64,000 bases of DNA from Amblyornis subalaris (GCA_018881555.1 JACAXG010000055.1:5292978-5356977); one strand, 5' to 3'; numbered from the stretch's first letter, positions 13,901 to 27,542 are shown. Made by a program: numbers and translations. The notes: a model not told the origin generated them from the sequence alone.

Positions 13901-15521
13901 TAGAATTTATTTAGACCTTACTGCTGCTATTGAGAATGAGTGATTAATAAGGACCTTGTCTCTTGGTCCATCTTTATGTGTCAGCTTGGTGCTGAAGTGA
14001 TTTAAATTCTTGTAAGTGTCTCATAATTGTTTTAATTAATTTGCACTGTAAAGCTCTTTCTCAGTTTAATAAAGTTATTTTATTTAGCTCACTAGTAGTT
14101 ATTTTATATCTGATTTTATGGTTGTAATTACTGTATTATACTTTAATCCACTTGTAAGTGCTGTTCATTGGGCATTATAATTAATTAATATATCTTTTAA
14201 ATCATGTTTTTATGTTTTACCGTGGAGATTATATTTGTATGCTATTACAGAGTTCAGAGATCTTAGCAAGAGTTGAGGCTGACTGTAAAATAATTTGTAA
14301 ATTCCTGATGGCTGTAAGCACTTTAACTTTTAAATAGTTAAAACTTACTGTTTTCATGACAAATCAAAAAAGAGAAGAAAAAAGATGTTTAACATGATGG
14401 GGAATTGAAAAAGTGTTAGGCGTAAACCCTTTTATGAATGCGCACAGTTATGATTTAGAAAAACAGGCTAGAGAAATTCAGTGATGGTACCTAGAAGTGT
14501 CTCATTAAACACATTTTTCTCTGTTGTTTGTTGCACTTGAAATATTCAGTTCGAGGTCCACCTGGAAACACAGGGGTTTTTTTAACTTTCACCTAGAAGG
14601 GTAGATCTTTCTTGATTACTATTAAATGTTTTTTCTAGTATTTTCCTCCCTTTGGTGTTAGATACCACAGAATTGTTACTTTCATTTGATTCTGTGAGGC
14701 AATCAGGCCTTCCCTTCTTCCCTCCTCTAGTATTTTCTTCTTTTGCCTTAGTTTCAGTCTTGGGCTTTTCAGTATTATAATATCAACCGTATCTTTTGTG
14801 TATGATGAAGATACTTCTCAGTCATAGCTACGAGCTGTACATTTAGTGAGCTAAATTCAAATAGACCACTATCTTAAATTGTAGGCCATGAGGAGAATAT
14901 AATTTGATAATATTTCTGGTTTCTGCCAGTTATATTTTCATTTTTAAGACTTTTCAATGTATTTTTTTAAATGCTTTTATTGTAATTTTTTACAGTAGAA
15001 AATTTTAACCAGTTAGAAAAAGTAGACTAAGTCTGGAACAAGATATAATGAGCATGTAAATATTTTACTTGCATCTCTACTATTACTTGAAGTGGAATTA
15101 CATATCATAACGACATCTTGTCTTGAGGTGCACATTTATGATCTTTAGCATGTCTTCAGTCATCAGGAACCTCTTTTGTAATTAATGTATATTAATAAAA
15201 GTTTATATACATAACCACTAATAAGTCATTGCTAAGCTGTAGTCTTGACAGAACTACTTTTGTTCAGAATTTCACATTGCAGGTTGTAAGCCCTAATCTG
15301 CATCTGGCAACATCTGGTGTTGAGATATTACTCCAAACTCTTACCTTTGTATCCCATAAACATTCTGGCTTTGAACAATGTAGGAATTATTTGGAAGGAG
15401 AGAGAATTAGATTGAAAATTAGCTTTCAGTGGATAGAGTACTCAAAAAGAAAGCAGTTATTGACTGGTGACAAGGTTCTTTCTTTTGGACAGCAAGGTTC
15501 AGTATGTGCGAACTGTAATAT

Positions 15522-16418
15522 GGGGATGGAGTGCACTCTCAGTCGGTCTGCACCAAGTCAGGTGGCGGTGTTGATCTGCTGGAGCGTAGGGAGACTCTGC
15601 AGAGGATGTGGAGAAGCTGGATCATTGGGTCAAGGCCAATTGTGTGAAGTTCAACAAGGCCCAGTGCCGGGTCCTGCTCTTCGTTGACAACAACCCCAGG
15701 CAGTGCCACAGGCTGGGGCAGAGTGGCTGGAAACTGCCTGGCAGAAAAAGGCCTGGAGATGCTCGTCAAGAGCTGGATGAGCATGAGCCAGTGTGTGCCG
15801 AGGTGGCCAAGAAGGCCGATGGAATCCTGGCGTGTGTCAGAAATGGTGTGGCCAGCAGGACCGGAGCAGTGATTGTGTCCCCCTGTTACTCAGCCACACC
15901 TGAGGCCACACCTCACATCCTGTGTTCAGTTCTTGGGCCTTCACTACAAGAAGGACATTGAAGTGCTGGAGCTTGTCCAGAGAAGAGCAACAGAGCTGCT
16001 GAAGGGTCTGGAACACAAGTCTGGTGGGGAGTGCCTGAGGGAGCTGAGGGTGTTTAGCCTGAAGAAAAGGGTCAGGGGAGACCTTATCGCTCTCTACAAC
16101 TGCCTGAAAGGAAGTTGTAGCCAGGTGGGGTCAGTCAGTTCTCCCAAATAACAAGTGACAGGACAACAGGAAATGACACGAGGAAGTTGTGGCAGGAGAG
16201 GTTTGGATTGGATATCAGGAAAAATTTCTTCACCAGAAGGATTATCAAGCGCAGGAACAGACTGCTTAGGGAGTCACCATCCCTGAAGGTATTTAAAAGA
16301 TGTGTCGATTTGGCCCTTAGGGACATGGTTTAGTGGTGGGCTTTGCAGTGTTAGGTTAATGGTTTCGTATCAAGATCTTACAGGTCTTTTCCAGGCTAAA
16401 TGATTATATGATTCCATG
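15522..16418 (+). mobile_element. CR1 LINE 3' fragment (~0.9 kb), sense
   Basis: This is a long, well-preserved 5'-truncated CR1. It runs from the ORF2 segment 'GGAGTGCACTCTCAG' through 'GGCCCAGTGCCGGGTCCTG' (15657-) and 'GAGGTGGCCAAGAAGGCC' (15799-). It continues through 'CACTACAAGAAGGACATTGA' (15942-) and 'CTCTCTACAACTGCCTGAAA' (16091-) to the 3' terminus 'AATGATTATATGATTCCATG', the degenerate CR1 3' repeat. Plus-strand frames such as 15608-15961 and 15873-16151 carry CR1 ORF2 pieces (for example '[20 protein letters not shown]'), separated by frameshifts. It is non-functional. It is in the same orientation as the host gene and so is transcribed in the pre-mRNA. Confidence 0.96.
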
Positions 16419-18159
16419 GAAAATAGGAGTGCTAGTGTGTTTCTGTAGAATGTTTTCATACATTAAGGATCAATGCACAAAAATCTGAGCATATAAATGG
16501 CAATGCCAGTAAGCTTCTTTTGTTTTGGTATCAGAGTAGTTACTTTTGTGCTTTTTAAGAAGAATTGTATGGCTCTTCATGAGAAATACTCACTTTTCTT
16601 CCTTTTGTTGAACTAAAAGGTCTCTTTATCAGAGATTCTTAGCTTATCTGTGTTTCAGATAATTTTAAACAATTACTGCTTTTTATATTTACAGTGAAAT
16701 ATGTATAAAGTATTGATAAAATAGAGTTAAAAATGAAGTGCTCAGGGTATGCAATATGACTAAAAATAAACTTTAAGTAATATTCAAAATTTCAAAACTA
16801 GATGAAACATCAGAAAAGACTGCTGGGGTTGATAGGAATCTTTGAGTAAAGGTGAACACCAAAAGGCTAATGGTCTGAAATGATGAATTGTACAGATGGA
16901 TGTGGTGACACTATGCTGTGCCACTGTAATTTGGCAGTTCCTGCATAACTTTATATTATTTTGCAGTTCATCTTTGTTTATGTGTAAGCTTAACTAGGGA
17001 CTCGTTCTAACAGCATCCCCCTGTCAGGAGAGCAGTCGAGTCATGCTTTATTACAGGTTATTCCTGTCCGTAACAGTTTAGTTTATGATTCTATAAACAC
17101 ATAAATTTTAATTTTGAAATCAGTGAAACAGCATGAGACGCTGATATTGAACACGAAGAGTAAATATTTTATATGTACAGGCCCTTCTGGCATGAGAAGC
17201 ATCTGTTTAAGGTGACTAAATGTGATCATTCAAAATAGTGTATCCAATAAGTGTATTTAATAAAAATATGAATAGTTATAAATGTTTTTTATCTACAAGT
17301 TACCTATTTTTGATAGTATGCTACTTTGGAATGCATCTCTTTAATGTATTTTATTCTTCAACCAGAAGACTTCCTTCACCCAAACTTCATGTATAGATTT
17401 ATTGAAAGTGTTGGGAAACTTACTAAATATAATGCTTATTTCTTTTGAATTTTGAATAAAGAATTATTTTTCTAACTGTAAAATAATTTTGCTATCAAAA
17501 ACTGCTGTAGAAGTAGTTTTTATAAAATACTTGAAGTCTTAAAGCTGACAGTAATTATACATCTTCTTGTTCATTGCACATACATACTTATTTTCATTGA
17601 AATGGAAAATTTAGATTTAGATTATGCCGGTCCAAATTACCTTTATCAGCAAATTAGCCTTTACTTACAATTACTTACAAAATAGGAAGAATGCATCTTC
17701 TATTCCAGTCTTGCATCAATTAGGTATAAAGTACAGAGTTTAGTAATCCATTTTTCAGCTTGTTTAGACTAGAAAGCAACTTTCAAGAAATTCATTATGC
17801 CCATTAACAACCACAGTTGAAATATCTCAACTGGCACAATTTATTGTTCTTCATTACTTGCTTTCAATGACTGCAAACAACCAAATGAAACTCGTTTCTG
17901 CTGTGTGAAGAACAAAAATTTTGTGAGTTAGTAACTTCACTTAGAAATAAAACTGACTTTTTTTTTTTTGCATCCTACTTGAGGTACTGGATTATCTAAT
18001 CATAGGAGTTTGCAATGTAGGTATCTTAATGTGATATTCAGAAAATAAATTTAACACAGTATCTCACTTCAGTATGTTTAACTTGCAGCTAATTTTTTCT
18101 AAAGCAAAGGCAGACAAACAATAGTAATTCAGCATTTGGCATGAATAAGTGACCTAATA

Positions 18160-18765
18160 ATGGTGCAGTGGGCAGAGAATTGGCAGGGGACTGGGCTCAA
18201 AGGGTTGTAGTGAGTGAGGCCACATCTGGCTGGTGAGCATTCACCAGTGATGTCCTTCAAGGTTCAATTCTAAGGCCAACTCTATTCAATATTTTTATCA
18301 GTGATCTGGATACAGGAGTTGAATGCACCATTAGCAAGTTTGCTGATGTTATGGTATTGGGAGGTGCTGTTGACTCTCTTGAGGGACCAGGTTCCTTGCA
18401 GAGGGATCTTATTAGACTGGAGCATCGGGCAGTCATCAATGATTTATTTAGCATTTGAAAATTTAAGAAGACTAAATGACAAGTTCTTCAGCCATGATGA
18501 AGTAATTCTGAGCCCAAGTATAGACTGGGAGAGGAGTGGCTGGAGAATAGCCCTGCAGAAAGGGTCCTGGGCATGCTGGGTGGTAGCAGCTCAGTAGGAG
18601 CCAGCAGCGTGCCCTAGCAGACAGGAGGTCAAATCCCATCCTGGGATGCATGAAGCACAGCATCACCAGCTGGTCAAAAGAGTTGATTATCCCACTTTAT
18701 TCAGTGTTGGTGCAGTGTCACCTTGAGCACAGTGTGCAGTTCTGGGCCTCACAATTTAAGAATTA
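18160..18765 (+). mobile_element. CR1 LINE ORF2 fragment, sense, 3'-truncated
   Basis: This is a divergent CR1 piece. The 'TTCTAAGGCCAACTCTATTCAATATTTTTATCAGTGATCTGGATACAGG' region (18266-18315) corresponds to the RT '[14 protein letters not shown]' motif. It is followed by 'TGAATGCACCATTAGCAAGTTTGCTGATG' (18322-18350), the equivalent of the 'CTISKFADD' region. 'GAGGAGTGGCTGGAGAATAG' and 'GTGTGCAGTTCTGGGCCTCACAA' (18731-) follow the normal CR1 order. Similarity stops near 18765, before the 3' end of the element. Several in-frame stops are present. Confidence 0.9.
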
Positions 18766-20295
18766 GTCTATGTTTGTTTATATTTAAATTGTGGAAAGGT
18801 ATGACTTTAGAAACGTAGATACCAGGTCTGATGAAGGCTGCTTTAGCCACAGATAAATGTAGGCTGACAAGTGCTATGGAGAAATACCAGTGTTTTATAC
18901 ATTTTCATTGATATTTGTTTTCAGTTGTCAGCTGATTACTTTGGAGTAATGTGTTGTCATGTCTTGTTTTCAAAAAAACCCTAATTTTTGATTGTTTTTA
19001 AAATCTAAGAGATTTCTACTTCTTGTTTCCATATTGAAACAACTGTTTTATATTGGCTGACATTTTCATATAGCCATAAAATACATCTTGAGGGAAAAAA
19101 AATTAGAACACCTTAAGTCTTTATTATAATTTAGTATCACTTAACTTCTGTTACCTTAATCTCTAGGTAATGTTTCCTGTAATAGTGCTGCCATACTCTT
19201 GGGATTATTTTTTTTAATGCATTTAGTGGTTTAGTGCCTTTTTAGATATTTCTGAGGTACGTGAAATTTGGAAGATGATAATTTACTCATTGTTTTAGCT
19301 GATAATACACCTCTGTGAATGTGGATGAAGGATGATCTGGGCAGCAAAAATCTCCAAAGAATGTATTTGTATACAGAAAGACAGTAGGAACGTCTTATTT
19401 AGGCTTCAACAAAGATTTCTCATAAATCTGTCCAAAAGAAGACAATTTCTGCGGTATTTGTCATTTACACCATGCTAATGTCTTATTTGAACCTGTTAAC
19501 TAAACCTTGTTAACAGAATGTCTGTGCTCCTTTATGGAGAAAATTCTGCTAAATATAGACAAGCCCTGTAGTAGATTAGTTCCATTAGCTCTAGCAATAA
19601 CCCATGCAAGTGATTATCACAGCTTTCAAATAGTATATGTTCTACAATGAACACATTGTGTATGGGTACTGGTTTAGAAACCATTGATTTGTACTGGTTT
19701 TATTTGCATTTATTTGTAATACTAGGAAATTATTTAAGCTGCAAATTACTTAAGTTTTCTTACTGTGTTTCCTACACATTAATCTCACTTTTCTTTTTTT
19801 TTCTGAAATGAACGCGACCTTTACATGTCCTTTCCTTATATTTATTTGCCTTCTTAATTTAATACTGCCCTTTTTTTTACTTGCCAACATTTTATTTTTG
19901 GAGGCCATTATGTTATTTGGAAACCACGTTTCTTGTAGTCTTGCCCCAAATAATTAGTAGCCTAAGAAATTAATGAGGATATAGATTCCTAATCATTTCA
20001 CATTATAACTTTGTATATTTTTGTGGTATATTGTAAAGCTCTGATCTTAATGTTTTCTTAAAATAGTGCAACTCAGACCAGTTATTTAAGCCATCTAGTG
20101 GCAGAAAAATCAGCCCAGTGTAATATTTAACTAATTTATATTTTGGGTGTTTTCATTTGGTTGTGAGAATTTGCATGCACCACCACATTTTATTTCCTTG
20201 AGATTGGAGGAGTATTTTATTTTTTTAGACAGTGCTCTTGATACTTCAAGACTTCAGAAAAGTTGCAGTAAAATACTTGTTTATTCTGTCTTCAG

Positions 20296-20423
20296 AACAA
20301 GTTCATAGGCACTTGGATCAGCATGAGGTGAAATACTTGCAGTTTGCTTTCCGTTGGATGAATAACTTGCTGATGAGAGAAGTCCCTTTACGGTGTACCA
20401 TCAGGTTATGGGACACATACCAA
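20296..20423 (+). CDS. TBC1D22A: TBC1D22A coding exon, internal (2 nt + 42 codons)
   Basis: This exon continues the C-terminal half of the TBC (Rab-GAP) domain. It enters in phase 1: the final G of the previous exon plus AA gives Glu. It leaves in phase 0 at a GTAAGT donor. The product runs (E)QVHRHLDQHEVKYLQFAFRW followed by a MNNLLMREVPLRC block and TIRLWDTYQ. The 'FAFRWMNNLLMRE' and 'IRLWDTY' blocks are the hallmark C-terminal TBC motifs, the latter contributing to the Rab-binding groove in the family. 'HRHLDQHEV' matches my memory of paralogue 22A and differs from the corresponding 22B segment. The exon is intact, with no ambiguous base. An open frame starting upstream at 20232 is only read-in from the intron; the true acceptor is TTCAG at 20291-20295. 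Confidence 0.96.
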
Positions 20424-23400
20424 GTAAGTATGTTTTTAAACCTCCATAACTCTGGTAATGTGTTTTGGACATGCCAGGATCTTTGTGAGTGGTTTTTCTT
20501 GAACCTTTTGCTTTAATGTCATCTGAGAATCATCATAATAAGAGAGAAAGCCTTCAATGATCACTACTGCTTAGAAACATTTATTTTCTTCAGTCTTCTT
20601 GCCCTTCAAAGCCAAGCACTTGTTGTCATGATCATTTATAGTACCAAAATGAACACTCACTCAAAGTTAATGTCAATATTCCCTTCTGTCTCTTCAGAGA
20701 AGCGAAACATTGAATTGTGCTTAGTCAATGCCCTCTGTCGATTCTGAGTTCCAGGCCCATCTACTTAACTACTCAGTCTAATATTAGATTTCAGTCTTCA
20801 GTTGTCAGCATTTGTTTCTTGTCATGTCTTCTGTCTTATTGTTTGTCCAGACAAAACTCCTTATGTTGCTGACCTCTAGTTGTGGTAATTATTTTTCCTC
20901 AATCATTTCTTTTGCTACTGTCAAGAGAAAGAATTGATATTTGAAAAAAACTGTTTACCCATTCTTAGTTTTATTACTTGATGTTCCAGTAGCTTCTGGT
21001 TGCAATTTTTGACTATATGTTTAAACTATATATTATTATCTACCAGCTTTGTTGTTGAAGTTAATGGGGGGAGGGAGAAGTAATATTTTAAATTCCATAA
21101 GAATTTTCAACTGGTATAGTTAATAAATGAAACTAACTCATAATTTATGCCTTGTAGAGAGATGTAGTATCTTTAAATATCATTGTCTTTATATCTACTC
21201 ATTATGTAGAAATGTTAATTTAGTTTCATACACCTCAATGCCAGAATGTTGACTTAGACCATCTATCCAGACCTGCAACAGAAGGTGAAGAACTGCTTGC
21301 TATTCATTTAATGAGTCCAGTAAGGTGTTTCAGTAAAGTCTGATGGTATCCAAATCTGATAAGAACATGTTAAGAAGTGAGGGATCTATCACTTCTACTG
21401 TTAATCTGTTCTAAGAGGTGTTATCTTTGCAGAGTTTATTTGCTTGCTCATCTTCAACAAATTTCTGAATTCAACTTGTCTGTTGTTTCCATCTGAGGTC
21501 CTTTTGCTTCCTTTGTTTCATTATATCTGTTACTCATCGTGATCTGTTGTTACCTGGTGTTTTATTCCGGTGTAAAATACTTATTCTTTATAAGACCTTT
21601 CTGATAATTTGAAAGATTGAGCTATTGAAATGTTTTACTGTAACTGATTTATTTCCTTTTGAATAATTTTTGTTGCTGTTGCTACAGTATTTCTAGCTCC
21701 TGAAGATTTTTTACCATGCTAACTCTAGCACTGCACTTAGTAGCTTATCATTAGCCTTATCTATGTGATAAAATCATGTAAGAGAGCCTCCTTAATCCAG
21801 CTAACCACCCATATGTGCCCCAAAAATAGATGTTTTTGCTAGAGTTTCAATTCGAGCTCATCTGTGAGCTATGATTCTATGATCATGTAGAGAAATTTCC
21901 TTTGAAAACCAAGTCTGGAGATAATTTCTCAAATTATCTGCCATGCTGAAAGGAGCCCTTTCTCAATGCTAGTCCACAGGCACCTCTCAAGTTACACTTC
22001 AATGGGATCTTTATCCATAATAAGTGTTTCTGATTATTTAATTCTAATTTTTAACAAATTCTGATATATTTAAAGTAGTATTCAAAAGCTTAATACTTAG
22101 GTGTTTGCGTGGGATTTCCAAGTGTATCTTTTAAATTAAGATTTCTTATATCTAAATACCTAAATGGAATTCTTATACCTAGAGTGGAACTATTTTTGTA
22201 TATTAAACAAGCTTAAGGAGTAATTCTGTGTTTTGATACAGCAGGTGCAGCAGATCTGTACTGTTTTGTAGGTTTCATTATTTAGCAGACTGTTCTGTAT
22301 GCATGTCTTGTCTAATAGTGTATTTAGAACTAGTAAGGATATCTTAATGTAGACACCTCTATTACCAACCCTTTTTCTGAAACAACCTCAAGCAATTCCT
22401 CAATTGCTAATCAGATTTCAGTTGTGCTTATACTGCACTAATTATGAACCTATAATATGGATCTGTCACCCTGATAATACGGATAATAAATGCAGTGAAC
22501 CTGCAAGAGCCAGTAAAGTTTGTGCAAAGTCTTTGCTGAAGTGTTAAGCCATAATGTTACAGATTTTTACACAAACAACTTGTCATTAAGCCATTCTGTT
22601 GCATGTGATTTCTAGCTTAATTGTTTACAGCCATATCAGCAGTGCTGCTTTCTGGATGGAAAACACTTCAAAAATGGAATTTGTTCAGTTGGTTGTATGG
22701 TCTGATTCATATTTTTAGCTGTAAAGCCTGCTGTAGGCCAAGAGGTCATGTAGAGATATACTGTTAAAGAAGTTTTTCAGAAGGTTTAGCTATGGATGGA
22801 CCTGTGATGATGGATTTGAAAGAGAGATGTAAAATGAGTAAAGGCAAGAAATATAGTAGGGGATCTTATTAAAAAAAAAAAAATTAGCTTTCCAGATACA
22901 GATGGGAGGAACAAGCCTACTTATAATTGTAAGGGCTGGATAGATGCTTAACTGCTTTTCTCCCTGTACTCAAAGGCTGATGATCCTGTTATCAGGCTTG
23001 CTTTTGCTATCTCTTGTGTCCTAAAGCAGAAAATTAAGGAAATATGGGGGTTCTGCTTATATTTACACATTTTGCTGTCAGCTACTTCAGTGGGTACTTA
23101 GGATGTGTGTGTACTGACTTTTACCCCTTGATATTCTTGAACTACTGTAAACAGAAATACCTTTACCTGGACTTTAAGTTCAGAAAGGTGAACTAATCAT
23201 GTTGTGCTATAACACCAGCCATAGCAGGGACTACAGGCATTCATCCCTACACTGCTGATGTGAGGACTTTTGCTCAGACTCTGCCTACCTTGTGGCTCTT
23301 AGGAAGGGATGGGGCATTTTGAAGGCACTGTTTGCAGTCATCTCTAGTCCCGGTGTGTGGCATGATTCGGGAATGGCATAGGAACAGTGTCAGAGGAGAG

Positions 23401-23821
23401 TTCAGGATGAGCGGGACAGTCAGATTCCTTCATGTGGGAGGAATAGGAAGGCAGATGGAACTGTCAGATCCCTTCATGTCTGTACCAGGAGTGCATTCTG
23501 GCTCTGTTTTCTGCAGAAATCCAGTGATTAGAAAACAGTGGTGCCTCTTGAAAGAGAAGATCTGCTGATGATGTTTTCACAGAAAACAAAATTTTTCTCT
23601 CTTTTGTCTTCCTCACTCCCCATTAAAACTGAAACCATGCCTTGTCTCACCAAGCTGCTTGTTTTCTTCTGTTGCAGGGGAAAAATAAATATTGTGCTTT
23701 TTCCAGCTTAAATTCTAGATTGGTCTTTCTCACAGCAGGCCTAGTTTCTCCTGAACTGCAACAGAGGGTTTTCAGGGGAATAACAGCACACTTAAATAGT
23801 CTGCTGTTGTATATTTCCTAG

Positions 23822-24442
23822 TGTCCCAGTTTGAAACAAAATCAGGAGTCCCACCTCAGGAATTTCTTAGAGGAAAGTGAAAAAACCTGTTTATTTAACA
23901 AGCAGGGTGCAGGGGGTGCACGCAGGCACCAGGGGAAGAAAAAAAATAAATAAGGTTAAATAATAAACCTCTTGTGGTGGAGAAAACCTGGATGAATTCA
24001 GAGTCCTTTTCTGGGTGTGGCTCTGCTCTCTCTCTCTGGAGCTAGGGTATGGTATAGGCCCCCCTCCGGACCCCGATGTGAGGCCTCCAGTGATGGTATT
24101 CCAGAACGGAATTCAGTTGTACAGTTCCAGAGGAAGAGGGAGAAAAACCACAGTCCCAGGGAAAACTCCTCTTGCCCTAGCCAGCAGGCCAACCAAAAAG
24201 CAAACACTTTTAAACTTTCTATCTCTCTCTCCTGAGAAACACAGGGCTGAGAGCTGGCAGAAAAAAAAAAGGTGCTCCCTCCGTGCCTGCAGCCACAGTG
24301 AACGCGGGGGAGGTGTAAGGGCCCTTGAACACACAAACTNTATGCTGCTGGCTTCTCGAACCAGCTTAAAGGCACAGGATTGATGTCTGGCATAGAGCAG
24401 GCGATAGGGGATACAGCGTGATAAAGTCACCCCAAGACACTG
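23822..24442 (-). mobile_element. Solo LTR-like ERV remnant, antisense, with 6-bp flanking repeats
   Basis: This is a 0.6-kb GC-richer block in AT-rich intron. On the minus strand it begins (CAG)TGTCTTGGGGTGAC and ends ...AACTGGGACA, so the retroviral TG...CA termini are at 24439 and 23822. A minus-strand AATAAA polyadenylation signal lies near 23891-23898, about 70 bp from the 3' end, as expected for an LTR. TCCTAG occurs directly before the block (23816-23821) and again at 24443-24448. It is a perfect 6-bp direct repeat if three bases (CAG) are added at the minus-strand 5' end. Six-bp duplications are typical of class II (ERVK-type) insertions. No internal genes are seen. Frames on both strands (23998-24430) are by-products of composition; one N is at 24340. 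Confidence 0.66.
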
Positions 24443-27400
24443 TCCTAGGCTGAGATGTTAGAACTGCATTCTGCCTCTCAAAATTTGTTACCATTCTTCC
24501 ATTGACTTTGGTGAGAATAGAATTGGACACTTCAATGATGTCCACCTCTGCTGTGGAATGTGTGGTAGTAAAAGTACTCTGGCTGGAGTCATATTCTCTG
24601 TCTAGTTTAATTTAGGATCCATCAGTCATTTGTTAGGGTCTGTGAAGTAAATCATTGAACATATAATCCAAAATACCTGTACTTGAGCTAGGTAGAGTTG
24701 AGGGGAAGAGAAATTTGGAAAGGTTCCCAAACCCTCACTTCAGTAAGTACTCTGTTATTCTGTATCTATGAAATCCACTAAAATACATCACAGTCTTCTG
24801 AAGAAGAACTGTGTAAAGTAGAAAAAGTACAGACATGCATTTTGCTTACAAAGGACTTGTTGAGAAAGCTTTTTAGCCGTAAGTATTTAGTTTGATTTAT
24901 TCTTTAACCTGAATTGCATTTTAATGAGAGTGAATTATCCCACTTTTTCACTTGTTTCAGGCTTTGTTTTTGTGGTTTTTTTTTTTTTTTTAGATAAATG
25001 CAGTAAATACCTTGTAAATGCTTTCAAAATAGAAATTGTTTGTTAAGTTATACCGAAGACATTTAAAATTTAAATCCATAGAACTGAAACTGATTAATAT
25101 GAATGTTCATGTCTACAAACCAAAATAGTGTAACATAAGACCTGAGTTTTATCTTTCATTATATGTTGCATTTTTATCTTGTATGTTATCATCTTTTTTG
25201 GCACAATGGATTGGTAAAATGAAGTAGCATGATGGCTGAATTATTGAGGATATATAAGTGTTTAACATATGTCTATGGACTTACAAAATGCAAGTTAGTT
25301 TTATATTTGGTTTTTGACAGAAGGATGCTTTGACACTATTTTAAATATTGCTTTGCTATTTGAAACTGACTTTTGTGGGCTTCTGACTTTAAGTTAAGAT
25401 TCAACATACTGTATTAGAAAAGGTGGAGACGTCGCAATGCTCGGCATCTGTGCTGTCTTACTCTAAATAAATATTTTATATGCTTACCATCAAATCTCAG
25501 AAAATATCCTTTCTTCAGATTAAGACATTTTATTGAAGTTTGTATTTAAGGTTTTATTTTCATTTATTTAAATTCTTAAAATGTATGTTGTCCTTCAGGC
25601 ATTTTTGAGATACACTGTGTTTATGTAGCTGTGTACCTCTGTGTTGGGGGATAGGAAGCAATGCCATTACAGTTGTGGCATCCATTCCCAATTCTTCATC
25701 CTTGACTAGAAATGGCAATACAGCACTTGAATGTCAGTGCTTGTATACCAATACTTAGAGCAGAACAGAGAGTGTTCAGTTTTAACTATCAATATTTTTT
25801 AACTGCTTAAATATTGAGTTCAAAACTACATTTGATTTGTAGGCAGTTTGCAGCTGGATGGAAGTCTCTAACAATGCCATCAAATCATCCTGGCACAAGA
25901 TAACATGGTGTTACACTGACACCATGTTTTTAAATAGGATAGGAATTTTCATAGACATATAAATACTTCATTTTATTTATTTTTCATGTAGAATGGAGTG
26001 CATGTATTTTTCATTAAAGTGTTTTCCTTCTGATCTGATGTTCTTATATAAATTACCTTTTTTGTGCTGTCTTTTGTGCAGTGATTTCTCTGTGTAACTC
26101 GGTCTAATAGTAGTACATAATTTGCAGAAGAGACACTGACACAGGTTTCATAGCTAAAAACTTGCTCAGAAAAAAAAGAAAATGAAAAAGGAAAATAAAG
26201 TAGCAGCTATACTAGTTTTCAATTCTAAATACGTGCTGTCGTATGCTGTGTGAATGTTGAAGCGTACAGCCTAATATTTTCACCTGCCAGGAGGCCTTTT
26301 CATTTAGTACCATTTAGCTGACTGCTCTATTGCCAGCTCACCAGTAAGCAGCTGATGTAGTTGGCATGAATAATGCACTCAAACTCATTGGAAACACAAA
26401 ACCAGGGAGATGAGATAGGTACTGTTTACAGTGCCCTGCTGTCATATTTTACAGCATTACCCTTTTCTTGTGTGAGGAAAACTTTAGTGTTACCAAGGTA
26501 CCTTAAGGCTTACCATGTAAAATTAAGTGCAAATGAAAGCATTTATAAAATCCTACCATGTAAAATGCAAAACAAAGATTTACAAAAGATACAGAAAAAT
26601 GCAAATAATTACACCGATAGAATTTGACAGGACTGGTGAGTTGATTTACTGTCTCACTGCTGAAATAGGTTTTTCTGCTAATTTCTGTTCCCCTCAGCTC
26701 CTTGGCAGTATCTGTTAGTTTTCTTCACATCAGCGAAGTGAGGAGGCTGATGAGTACCACAGCCGGTGCAAGGGAGAGAGGATGAGAGAGAAGAGCTGTG
26801 ATTTCAGCCCTAGTGTAAGATCGGAATGATTGCTTGTCCTTATTTGCCATCTTTCCTAAAAAGATTTTCTTTCTTGGTAGATAGTACGTTTCTCATCCCC
26901 TAGACAAACTTCAATAGGGAGCACCTATTGCTGGTGGAGCCTGCTGGCTTATATCTTGCTTCCTGAAATCCTGCAGGTGGGTCCAGAAAAAGATATTTTT
27001 TCCTCTGTGAAATTTATTGTTTTTTCTTGGTTGAGGAGACTGATGCTTTCTTCGCCCAAAATAAATACTATTTTTTTCTGGAAAAGGTAAATGTATTATT
27101 AAATGCAATTGACCAGCCATTTATATTCTTCTCTTCTTCAAGAAGGGCTGAAGTGTATTTTTCATTTCTTTGACTTAGTGTTCATTTTTACTGTCATGTA
27201 TCTTATGTTGGACCTCATATTCTCTATTGATCAATATTGTTTCCTGTTTATTTGTAGGTATCATTTATGTAACTCATTACTAGCTTTTGATCAAGGGGAT
27301 TTTGTTTAAAAGTAGGCATCTAATGATAAGCTTTAAGAAATAACATTGCTACAATTTTCCAGAAGTGCTGAGAACCCAGAAATCTTACTAAGCTCATTAA

Positions 27401-27542
27401 AAACTGCAGAAGCACAGGTTTTCTCTTTATCCACATGGAAAGTAGATGTATAACTATAGGGAATTATTAAAATAAAATTTTGGTTACGTGAATTTTAAAT
27501 TGTAACACCACCAACTCTTGCTCCTCCTTCACTCCTTCCGCT

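Larger units (their letters stand above)
7042..20295 (+). other. TBC1D22A: TBC1D22A intron, 13,254 bp
   Basis: The intron has a GTAAGT donor at 7042 and a pyrimidine-rich acceptor ending CTTCAG at 20295. It hosts CR1 pieces at 8876-9775 (-), 15522-16418 (+) and 18160-18765 (+), and an LTR at 10486-10947 (-). Stretches 7050-8870, 9780-10480, 10950-15520, 16420-18155 and 18770-20290 are AT-rich. In them I see only short homopolymers (for example T12 at 17958-17969) and no coding exon. AT-rich motifs with homeodomain-like TTAATTAAT cores near 14030-14190 could be conserved non-coding sequence, but that is not demonstrable here. Confidence 0.9.

Noticed and set aside
15229..15687. 152-codon + frame
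   Set aside because: First half is unrecognisable intron and second half runs out of frame into CR1; not a gene.
20232..20516. 94-codon + frame treated as a stand-alone ORF
   Set aside because: It is intron-exon-intron read-through around the true TBC1D22A exon 20296-20423; ends are not biological.
21868..21885. 'ATGATTCTATGATCATG' resembles the CR1 3' repeat
   Set aside because: Sequence upstream shows no CR1 3' UTR; likely chance in AT-rich DNA.
23998..24430. 131-, 122- and 105-codon frames on both strands
   Set aside because: Contained in the antisense LTR; no retroviral or cellular domain.
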